NCBI RefSeq assembly: GCF_011089895.1
Contig: NZ_JAANAT010000001.1
Span: forward strand, 1,736,001-1,800,000
Source of the DNA: Mucilaginibacter inviolabilis
GTDB lineage: Bacteria > Bacteroidota > Bacteroidia > Sphingobacteriales > Sphingobacteriaceae
Direction: 5' to 3'
DNA length: 64,000 bases
In this document: one piece after another, positions 26,528 through 32,827 of the stretch
How positions within the stretch are numbered: position 1 is the first letter of the stretch
Layout of the letters: each line of letters begins with the position of its first letter
Position numbers and translations under genes: made by a program
The notes under the pieces: generated by a model
What the model was told of the DNA's origin: nothing
What the model saw: only the letters and a program-made list of their open reading frames with translations
Databases searched by the model: none

Positions 26528-26881
26528 ATGGACGAATTCATTTTAATATTCAGGCATGAGGATGGCACTAAAGTAGCCTCGCCCGAACAAATAGAGGTTT
26601 GGATGAAACAAACGATGGATTGGATAGGCGGTATTGCAGCCCAAAACAAATTCAGCAGCGGTACCGGTTTGCCTTTTGATGATGCCAAGGTAGTTTGGCA
26701 TAATAATGTAGTAACCAACGGCCCTTTTGGCGAGATTAAGGAAACCATTGGAGGATATATTATTGTAAAAGCCAGTTCTGTTGAAGAAGCAGTGGAGTTT
26801 GCCAAAGGCAGTCCGGTATTACAGGGTGAAGGCAATAGCGTAGAGGTGCGCAAAATTGCCCGACGCGATGGCACGCATTAA
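26528..26881 (+). CDS. YCII/DGPF-domain protein linked to an ECF42 sigma factor
   Basis: A 117-residue soluble protein of the YCII-related (DGPF) family. It opens with MDEFILIFRHEDG, contains WMGGIAAQNKF-like WIGGIAAQNKFSSGTGL, and has the signature region TNGPFGEIKETIGGYIIVKAS, where Asn replaces the usual Asp of DGPF. Small ferredoxin-like barrel proteins of this kind are encoded beside ECF42-group sigma factors and are thought to be their targets or partners, with unknown chemistry. The ECF42 gene follows on the same strand after 222 nt that contain a large inverted repeat and a perfect palindrome. This gene is divergent from FecR. Confidence 0.85.
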   Translation: MDEFILIFRHEDGTKVASPEQIEVWMKQTMDWIGGIAAQNKFSSGTGLPFDDAKVVWHNNVVTNGPFGEIKETIGGYIIVKASSVEEAVEFAKGSPVLQGEGNSVEVRKIARRDGTH

Positions 26882-26961
26882 ATTATTGAGGCCAAATTAT
26901 CAAACCGTCACTGGTGTTGTACCACCTACAAATTAACATTAAGCCGGTGATATTTATGCAA

Positions 26962-27069
26962 AAAAGTGGGTTAACATGGGTTTACACAATTTAGGGTTAA
27001 AATCGATTTATATAATTGACAGTCAATTAATTATATATTTTTTCAAGGAAATTATGTAAACCCACTTTT
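26962..27069. repeat. 16-bp inverted repeat framing the ECF42 promoter region
   Basis: AAAAGTGGGTTAACAT (26962-26977) and ATGTAAACCCACTTTT (27054-27069) are inverted copies with one mismatch, 76 nt apart. The right arm ends 34 nt before the ECF42 start codon. A second GGGTTTACA half-site directly follows the left arm (26978-26986). Confidence 0.65.
27013..27029. promoter_or_regulatory. Perfect 17-nt palindrome upstream of ECF42
   Basis: TAATTGAC-A-GTCAATTA is centred at 27021, between the two long inverted-repeat arms and about 75 nt before the sigma gene. This is a candidate operator or promoter element; no binding protein is known. Confidence 0.5.
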
Positions 27070-27103
27070 GGATTAATTGAATCAACCCAACCCTCATCTT
27101 ACC

Positions 27104-28333
27104 ATGGAAAAACAGGAACTCATACCCCATCTGTTCAGGACTGAATACCGGAAAATAGTAGCCGTGCTTTGCCGTCGCTTCGGGTTTGATCAGATCGAAA
27201 TTGCCGAAGATATTGCCAGTGATACTTTCTTGGCAGCAGCCCAAACCTGGAGTTTTAATGGAATTCCGCCAAATGCCACGGCCTGGCTATACAATGTGGC
27301 TAAAAACAAAGCCAGGAATCATTTACACTGTAATACTATTTTTGAAAGCAAAATATCTCCTGAAATAAAAATCATCACTTCCGAATTTCATGAACTGGAT
27401 ATCGATCTTTCACCACAAAACATTAATGATAGCCAATTACAAATGATGTTTGCCATTTGCCACCCGGCTATATCTCCAGAGTCGCAAATTGGTCTATCAT
27501 TGCGCATTCTTTGTGGTTTTGGAATTGACGAAATTGCCGAGGCCTTTTTGACCAATAAAGAAACCGTCAACAAGCGTTTATTCAGAGCTAAAGAAAAGAT
27601 CAGAAACGAAAAACTAAAAATAGAGCTGCCAGGTCCTGCTGAAATTAATGATCGCCTTGAAAATGTATTAACTACCATATACCTGTTATTTAGTGAAGGA
27701 TATTATTCAGTTAGCCAGAATCAAACATTACGTAAAGACCTCTGCTTTGAAGCAATGCGTTTGTGTAACATGCTAATTGAAAACAGCAGTACCAACAAAC
27801 CGCAGGTAAACGCTCTACTATCGCTCATGTGTTTCCATGCTTCGCGTTTTGAGGCCCGTCTCGATAAAAACGGAGAGCATATTTTGTATGACGATCAGGA
27901 TGTTAGTCTTTGGAACGCAGACCTGATCAGTAAGGGCGCTTATTTTTTAAAATGCGCCACAACTGGCAACATCCTTTCCAAGTACCACATCGAGGCCAGC
28001 ATAGCTTATTGGAGTACTCAAAGAAACGATACTAAAGAAAAATGGGAAAACGTATTACAATTATACAATCGTTTATTACAGATAGCTTACTCTCCCATTG
28101 CCGCGCTTAACCGCACATTCGCTTTATCAAAAGCCAACAGTAAAGCAGAAGCAATTATGGAGGCCGAAAAACTTAGGCTAACCGATAATCAATTTTATTT
28201 TACCCTATTGGGCGAGCTTTATACAGGTATTGATCATGAGAAAGCAAAATGTAATTTTCAAATGGCTTTGTCTATAGCCCGCACACCTGCTGATAAACAG
28301 GTGATTCAAAAGAAGCTTGATCAGCTACAGTAG
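27104..28333 (+). CDS. ECF42-type RNA polymerase sigma factor with C-terminal extension
   Basis: A 409-residue protein from the ATG at 27104 (a TTG nine codons upstream is less likely). Region sigma-2 is at about 1-75 (LFRTEYRKIVAVLCRRFGF, IAEDIASDTFLAAAQTW, WLYNVAKNKARNHL). The sigma-4 helix-turn-helix is at about 120-175 (LRILCGFGIDEIAEAFLTNKETVNKRLFRAKEKIR). A long extension of DUF6596/TPR-like helices follows (LYLLFSEGYYS-like segment, LLCFHASRFEAR-like segment, YNRLLQIAYSPIAALNRTFALSKA). This architecture defines the ECF42 group, which has no anti-sigma factor and is probably controlled through the extension. The genomic partner is the DGPF protein upstream. The module runs opposite to the flanking FecR and ECF genes. 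Confidence 0.9.
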   Translation: MEKQELIPHLFRTEYRKIVAVLCRRFGFDQIEIAEDIASDTFLAAAQTWSFNGIPPNATAWLYNVAKNKARNHLHCNTIFESKISPEIKIITSEFHELDIDLSPQNINDSQLQMMFAICHPAISPESQIGLSLRILCGFGIDEIAEAFLTNKETVNKRLFRAKEKIRNEKLKIELPGPAEINDRLENVLTTIYLLFSEGYYSVSQNQTLRKDLCFEAMRLCNMLIENSSTNKPQVNALLSLMCFHASRFEARLDKNGEHILYDDQDVSLWNADLISKGAYFLKCATTGNILSKYHIEASIAYWSTQRNDTKEKWENVLQLYNRLLQIAYSPIAALNRTFALSKANSKAEAIMEAEKLRLTDNQFYFTLLGELYTGIDHEKAKCNFQMALSIARTPADKQVIQKKLDQLQ

Positions 28334-28343
28334 TAATTAATGT

Positions 28344-28934
28344 TTATTTCTTGAAAGTAAGCACCGCTAATGCAAACCAGGCAAATAATTCGGGCGAGAG
28401 TTTTACCCGCAGCAATTCCAGGGCTCTTTGTTTTTGTTTTTTTACCGTATTGATAGACATATTCAGTTCATCGGCAATTTCCTGGTTCTTTTTTCCGTCA
28501 AAATATCCCATGATAGATATCGATTTATAGCTATCTGGCAAAGCATGAAGGGCAGCATGAATTTCGGCCATTGCCTCGGCTGTGATCATGGCTTCAATTA
28601 TAGGCGGTTCTTCAGGCTCGGCATTTCCATAATATTGTACGTAGCCCTCTACTACTTTGTGATGCCTGATGCTGTTAAGGCTTGCGTTACGAACCGAGCT
28701 ATATAGGAAGTTTTTGATGGCTATATTATTCTGCATTACCGTTTCACGGTGATTCCAATATTTTATAAACGCATCCTGCACAATATCCTCTGCCTGATCT
28801 TTATCTTTAAGCAATTGGAAAGAAAAATATACAAGCCTGTCGTAATATTCTTTGAAAAGAACATCCAGGTCTATTTGCTCAGTTGACCTGTCCGACTCAC
28901 TTTTGTGTGTAAATATTCCTTTTACAATGCTCAT
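28344..28934 (-). CDS. FecI-type ECF sigma factor
   Basis: A 196-residue ECF sigma factor. Region 2 is at about 25-95 (LFKEYYDRLVYFSFQLLKDKDQAEDIVQDAFIKYWNHRE, then IKNFLYSSVRNASLNSIRH). Region 4 is at about 130-180 (ALPDSYKSISIMGYFDGKKNQEIADELNMSINTVKKQKQRALELLR). It belongs to the Bacteroidota FecI-like group that pairs with FecR and an STN TonB receptor. The nearest FecR (25166) is on the same strand but separated by the 1.8-kb ECF42/DGPF pair. It ends 10 nt from the convergent ECF42 gene. A CAAAGTT-G-AACTTTG palindrome lies 67 nt upstream of its start. Confidence 0.9.
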   Translation of the reverse strand: MSIVKGIFTHKSESDRSTEQIDLDVLFKEYYDRLVYFSFQLLKDKDQAEDIVQDAFIKYWNHRETVMQNNIAIKNFLYSSVRNASLNSIRHHKVVEGYVQYYGNAEPEEPPIIEAMITAEAMAEIHAALHALPDSYKSISIMGYFDGKKNQEIADELNMSINTVKKQKQRALELLRVKLSPELFAWFALAVLTFKK

Positions 28935-29001
28935 CTATCCGTTTCAGAAATAAGTTTGAGCATTAAATACATCATTTCCGATGCATCCTAAATACCCGGT
29001 T

Positions 29002-29016
29002 CAAAGTTGAACTTTG
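29002..29016. promoter_or_regulatory. Palindrome upstream of the FecI-type sigma gene
   Basis: Perfect CAAAGTT-G-AACTTTG within the 333-nt divergent region between the sigma gene and an NTF2-like gene. The remainder of that region shows no gene. It may include promoter hexamers, since CTTTG resembles Bacteroidota promoter boxes. Confidence 0.4.
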
Positions 29017-29267
29017 TGTGTTCAATTTAAGTTAAATCCGGGTTAATAAATAATGTTATTATAGTAACTTTTCAGTTGCAAACCGCATAACAAATTAAAA
29101 AGTTGCGGTACATGTCTGTTATCTGAAACTAATCAACTCCAATAATTACTGCGTATTTATAATTAATTAAGGGAAAATAACCGCAAATAGTCCAATAGTT
29201 CCCCGCCATCATCTATTTTTTCAGACACACTTTTACGGTTGCTTTGCATCATTAAAACAACAAATAA

Positions 29268-29660
29268 ATGAAAGATCATAAAAAGTTAATAAAAGAAATA
29301 TTTCAAAATATTTTTGAAAGCCCTGGTTATAACGAGGCCATTGTAAAGCGTTATTTTAGTACAGATTACGTACAGCTGGTAGATGGTAAAACACTACATT
29401 TCAACGAGTTTATCAAACACATTAAAGCAGTTAAAGAGGCTATAGCATCTATGTCTGTAACTTTTGACACGATAGCCCAGGATAATGATATTATTTTCAC
29501 CAATCACCGGGTTACGGCGACTACTAAAGAAGGCCGAACAAGTGAAGTTCAGGTAATTGCTGAATTTCACATTCAGGGTGGACAAATAAATTATTGCAAT
29601 GAACTAACCCGTCAGATCAGCGGTGACCCTCGGGAAGGTGATCTTGGTTCAAGACATTAA
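29268..29660 (+). CDS. SnoaL/NTF2-like protein
   Basis: A 130-residue soluble protein with the NTF2-like cone fold pattern. An N-terminal helix pair (KDHKKLIKEIFQNIFESPGYNEAIVKRYFSTDYVQLVDG) is followed by FNEFIKHIKAVKEAIASMSVTFDTIAQDNDIIFTNHRVTATTKEG and a closing beta segment (VQVIAEFHIQGGQINYCNELTRQISGD). This matches SnoaL-like polyketide-cyclase or small-ligand-binding family members of about this length. No catalytic residues can be assigned. The gene is alone; TTGCTTTG at 29239-29246 resembles a Bacteroidota -7 promoter box. A strong bidirectional terminator follows. Confidence 0.78.
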   Translation: MKDHKKLIKEIFQNIFESPGYNEAIVKRYFSTDYVQLVDGKTLHFNEFIKHIKAVKEAIASMSVTFDTIAQDNDIIFTNHRVTATTKEGRTSEVQVIAEFHIQGGQINYCNELTRQISGDPREGDLGSRH

Positions 29661-29678
29661 TTATCACAATAAAGCTTT

Positions 29679-29714
29679 AAAAGCCACCCGGTTATTTCGG
29701 GTGGCTTTTTTTTA
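29679..29714. terminator. Bidirectional terminator
   Basis: AAAAGCCACCCG and its complement form a 12-bp stem with a 7-nt loop, then a run of Ts on the plus strand and TTTTA on the minus strand. It lies between the NTF2-like gene and the convergent small-protein gene. Confidence 0.88.
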
Positions 29715-29730
29715 AAAAATGCGGGCCTAC

Positions 29731-29979
29731 TTATAAAAGCTCACAAAAGTATCCGTTATTATTCATCAGCTTAATGACTCTTGGTACCGGAACATATTCT
29801 CCCTCAATTCGTAATACGCGGTCACAATCTTCCAGATCAAAATTTATTTCAATACCTGGAATATGTTGTCTGAGTTTGCGAATAAGTTTAACCGACTGAT
29901 CAATAGTTTGAACATCTGTTTTGAAAACTTCTACCATGGTATCTGTCATTGTTGGTGCATATGCCTGTTTAACCATCAT
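29731..29979 (-). CDS. Small ferredoxin-like protein of unknown function
   Basis: About 81 residues from one of two adjacent ATGs (29979 or 29976); the longer reading frame up to 30063 would run into the upstream gene. Sequence pattern VEVFKTDVQTIDQSVKLIRKLRQHIPG, then INFDLEDCDRVLRIEG and VPRVIKLMNNNGYFCELL, is that of a beta-alpha-beta-beta-alpha-beta fold as in heavy-metal-associated domains, but the CxxC metal motif is absent. It could be a metal-independent relative or a small regulatory protein. It lies 46 nt downstream of the OMP gene and is probably cotranscribed with it. Confidence 0.6.
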   Translation of the reverse strand: MMVKQAYAPTMTDTMVEVFKTDVQTIDQSVKLIRKLRQHIPGIEINFDLEDCDRVLRIEGEYVPVPRVIKLMNNNGYFCELL

Positions 29980-30025
29980 TAATTTGTTTTTATGAGAATA
30001 AGTGTACGGTGCAAAAAGGTGATTT

Positions 30026-30976
30026 TTAAAATCTGTAGTTAATACCGGTTGAAACAGCAACACCTGTTTTCTTTAATTCGGTTAAAGGAGCGCCTCGTTT
30101 GTCCAGGTTGTTAAATGGCACCCAGTTAACTTTTTGGTCTTTATCATACAGATCAAGCTTTTGGACAACATTATACCCGGCACTCACCTCTACGGAGAAA
30201 TTTTTAGCCAATGCATAATTGTAGTATAGTGAAGCCTTGAACTGCTGTGCCTGGAAATAATCGGAGTTCATCTTTTTTGATAAACGATAAGTGCCGCCAC
30301 CGATGCCAAAATCGCCGCTTAAGCCAAAATTGCTTTTCTTGGATAGCTTGTAGTTTAGCTTTTCAGAAACCGGTATAGTTCCTGATAAACTTAGTTTGTC
30401 GGAAATATTCCAATCAATACCAAATACCGGAACAAGTACAGAACCAAAGAATTGTTTAGAATAAACTACCCCTATTGAGTACGTAAATTTAGCTGATTTC
30501 CTGATCTTTAACATAGCCACACCTGTATAAAGCATGTCATTACCGGAAATGTCTTTCAGATCAGAAGATAATGTTGGTACAGCCGAAATAAGCAACGCAT
30601 ATTTAGGTGAAAGTGCCTTTTGAAAGGTAAGCGGAACCGAAAATGAGTGAAAGTTGTTACCGCCAAACTGATTGCCCATACCGGATAGAAACAAGCCGCT
30701 GTACCCTACTCCTGCCAGGAAAAAATCAACTTTACCATTTTGCATCTTGCTATATAAGGGTAAGGTAAGATTGCCATTCACCTGTTGTATATTCATATCC
30801 TTGCCATCAATTTTAAAGGGAGAATAGGTATAGTCGGCCTCAAATGAACCTAAATTAGGTACAGAGGTTATGGGAGCGGATACGCCTTCCTCTACCGGTG
30901 CATTTTGTTGTGCCTGTGCAGATAGCGCGAATGATACTGTAACTATCGCAATTAAAGACAAGATCTTTGTTTTCAT
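30026..30976 (-). CDS. DUF6268-like outer membrane beta-barrel protein
   Basis: A 316-residue protein from the ATG at 30976; a 44-residue upstream extension is rejected since MKTKILSLIAIVTVSFALS gives a normal signal peptide cleaved at AQAQQ. The body contains beta-barrel strands: SFEADYTYSPFKI, VDFFLAGVGYSGLFLSGMG, HSFSVPLTFQKAL, KFTYSIGVVYSKQFFGS, FGLSGDFGIGGGTYRL, FKASLYYNYALAKNFSVEVSAGY. The terminal GVAVSTGINYRF ends in Phe. The layout resembles DUF6268, a Bacteroidota OMP family without known substrate. A gap of almost 800 nt without a gene precedes it. Confidence 0.72.
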   Translation of the reverse strand: MKTKILSLIAIVTVSFALSAQAQQNAPVEEGVSAPITSVPNLGSFEADYTYSPFKIDGKDMNIQQVNGNLTLPLYSKMQNGKVDFFLAGVGYSGLFLSGMGNQFGGNNFHSFSVPLTFQKALSPKYALLISAVPTLSSDLKDISGNDMLYTGVAMLKIRKSAKFTYSIGVVYSKQFFGSVLVPVFGIDWNISDKLSLSGTIPVSEKLNYKLSKKSNFGLSGDFGIGGGTYRLSKKMNSDYFQAQQFKASLYYNYALAKNFSVEVSAGYNVVQKLDLYDKDQKVNWVPFNNLDKRGAPLTELKKTGVAVSTGINYRF

Positions 30977-31770
30977 GAGTTGTTGTGGAGTTTTTTTAAT
31001 TATTTGATGATTTGTTTTGCCAAACCGGCTACAAGGTGGATCCTCCCTTGTATACAGTTTGATATTGCTTTTTAATTCATATTTCTCTTGAAACACGCTT
31101 AGGCACATTTACCCTTACTCTTCATGAAAATTATTCTGCAATACAGTCAGGCTATTTCACCTTAACCCTTAGTCTTTATTTAAATTATTTTCTGCAAATG
31201 ACATTTTGATGATTAAACGACTCATCATCAGCATGGGTAAAAACAGGGGGTTAAAAATCAGGGTATGGTTTTTAGGATGGTCTGGAATAATAGTAATTCG
31301 GATGTGTCAGATACTATTTGATAAAGTACCTGCAGATTGACGGCCCTCAAAAACTTTTTAAACCTTAAATTTTAACACTTTTCTGCTCAAAAACGGCCTA
31401 AAAACGGGTCAAAATTCATTCAAAACCATCGATTTTAACACTTTTTAACAAATTACAGGAGGATTTTGATGCGTTTTAAAAACTTTAAAAAGTATTAATT
31501 TACTGACAATCAAATCAATACATAAAAAAACAGTTGATTTTTGACCTGTTCTTTTCTTTAGCAAAACGGCCCGGGTTCCTTTTTTATCAGGAACCCGGGC
31601 CGTTTAATGATCATCAATGTACGAAAATTTAACCGCAAAATCAAGACATGGATAGCGCCTCAGCTTGAAATTTGAAACCACTTTTGAAGAAAAATAAAAG
31701 AAATGAATTAGTGTATGATTAAAAATAAAGCGAAATTTAAAAAGACAAAATAAGCAAGTCATCATTCCAT
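30977..31770. other. Long intergenic region with repeats and an orphan hairpin
   Basis: No convincing protein gene is seen. It contains two direct copies of ATTTTAACACTTTT (31369-31382 and 31432-31445), related A/T-rich tracts near 31350 and 31475, and a perfect 16-bp-stem hairpin at 31564-31605. The hairpin ends no annotated gene, so a small RNA reading rightward is possible. Confidence 0.45.
31564..31605. terminator. Orphan GC-rich terminator-like hairpin
   Basis: AAACGGCCCGGGTTCC pairs perfectly with its complement around a 10-nt T-rich loop. No coding sequence ends near it on either strand within several hundred bases. It is either a terminator of an unannotated RNA or a structural repeat. 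Confidence 0.55.
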
Positions 31771-32202
31771 ATGAACATACAAGAGCAAACCAAAGAATAT
31801 CTTAACAACCTACCTGAGGCAAAGCGTAGCGATATGCAAGAGTTACACCATCTTGTATTGGAGGTTTTACCAGCTTGTAAATTATGGTTCGATGATGGTA
31901 AAAACAGCGAAAATAAAACCGTTACCAATCCTACTATAGGCTACGGATTGTACACTATAAAATATGCTGATGGGAAGACCAGAGATTTTTTCCAAATTGG
32001 TTTAAGCCCCAATAAAACCGGAATATCCGTTTATATCCTTGGTATTAAGGATAAAACGTACCTGGCTCAAACATATGGAAAAGAAATAGGCAAGGCGAGC
32101 GTGACCGGATATTGCATTAGGTTTAAAGCGCTAAAAGATATAAACATGAATGTACTTAAGGCAGCTATACAATATGGGGTTGAGGCTACCAGTGAAAATT
32201 AA
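31771..32202 (+). CDS. DUF1801 domain protein
   Basis: A 143-residue soluble protein of the DUF1801 (YdhG-like) family. The N-terminal helix reads EQTKEYLNNLPEAKRSDMQELHHLVLEVLP; the core has IGYGLYTIKYADGKTRDFFQIGLSPNKTGISVYILG and a C-terminal SVTGYCIRFKALKDINMNVLKAAIQYGVE. The I-G-Y/F-G-x-Y-x-Y-x-G segment and the G-C-I-R-F-K-x-L-x-D-I-N motif near the C-terminus are characteristic. The fold is cytoplasmic and the function unknown. A convergent HTH gene follows after 28 nt. Confidence 0.85.
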   Translation: MNIQEQTKEYLNNLPEAKRSDMQELHHLVLEVLPACKLWFDDGKNSENKTVTNPTIGYGLYTIKYADGKTRDFFQIGLSPNKTGISVYILGIKDKTYLAQTYGKEIGKASVTGYCIRFKALKDINMNVLKAAIQYGVEATSEN

Positions 32203-32230
32203 ATTGAGGCACTCTAAAAGAATCAGCAAC

Positions 32231-32557
32231 CTATTTCCCCTCTTCCTTATTGACTTGCAGCAAAGCCAAAACATCATTCTTTAAATGATCTGGGATGAGT
32301 ATAATACTTTGAGAAACCTGGCCGATCTCCTGAAGTTGGACGGGAATTTCGGGCACAGAACTACGATACCCTTTCAGAATAAAACAACCTTTTTCATTTT
32401 CATATTGCACGGTTATTCTTAATTCGGTTAATAATTGGATATCGCGGTAAAGGGTACGGGTGCTGATATGAAATTTTTCTTTTAAATAGTCAACCGTTAC
32501 CACCTTTTGGGTTTGTAAAACGGCCAGCACCTCCAATAACCTGTCTGTCCTGTTCAT
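32231..32557 (-). CDS. Short HTH transcriptional regulator (YafY/DeoR-type N-domain)
   Basis: A 108-residue protein with a winged helix at 1-60 (RTDRLLEVLAVLQTQKVVTVDYLKEKFHISTRTLYRDIQLLTEL). This is the HTH_11 pattern of YafY/DeoR regulators. A short tail follows (ILKGYRSSVPEIPVQLQEIGQVSQSIILIPDHLKNDVLALLQV). Full YafY regulators have about 300 residues with a WYL sensor domain, which is absent here. It could be a naturally short form or a truncation, since a palindromic repeat element lies immediately upstream. Target genes are unknown. Confidence 0.75.
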   Translation of the reverse strand: MNRTDRLLEVLAVLQTQKVVTVDYLKEKFHISTRTLYRDIQLLTELRITVQYENEKGCFILKGYRSSVPEIPVQLQEIGQVSQSIILIPDHLKNDVLALLQVNKEEGK

Positions 32558-32620
32558 TTGGTTTTGTGTTTCTATACAAAGCTGATACAGGGCGATGACA
32601 GCAGTATGTCAGTAGGTTTT

Positions 32621-32818
32621 GGGAGCAAGGATTGAGAGAGCAAGGAATAAGGACTCCTGGAATAAAGATTTTTGGAACAAGGAGCAAGGACTTTTGGATT
32701 AAAGATTTTTGGAGCAAGGAACAAAGATTTTGTATCACTCCTGTTTTTCCTTTTTGTTATTGGATTCAAAATCCTTGTTCCTTGTTCCAAAAGTCCTTGT
32801 TCTCCCAATCCTTGCTCC
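32621..32818. repeat. GGAGCAAGGA-type palindromic repeat element, copy A
   Basis: About 200 nt of repeated units (GGAGCAAGGA, GGAACAAGG, AAAGATTTTTGGA). The ends are inverted: 32622-32638 pairs with 32802-32818 at 16 of 17 positions. Inner units are also complementary, so the whole can fold as one long hairpin. A related element occurs at 37062-37240. It lies between the HTH gene and the TonB-family receptor. Confidence 0.7.
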
Positions 32819-32827
32819 TGAAGCTCT

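Noticed and set aside
32621..32818. Overlapping short reading frames in the GGAGCAAGGA repeat
   Set aside because: Open frames on both strands result from the repeat units; they have low complexity and no start context or homology pattern.
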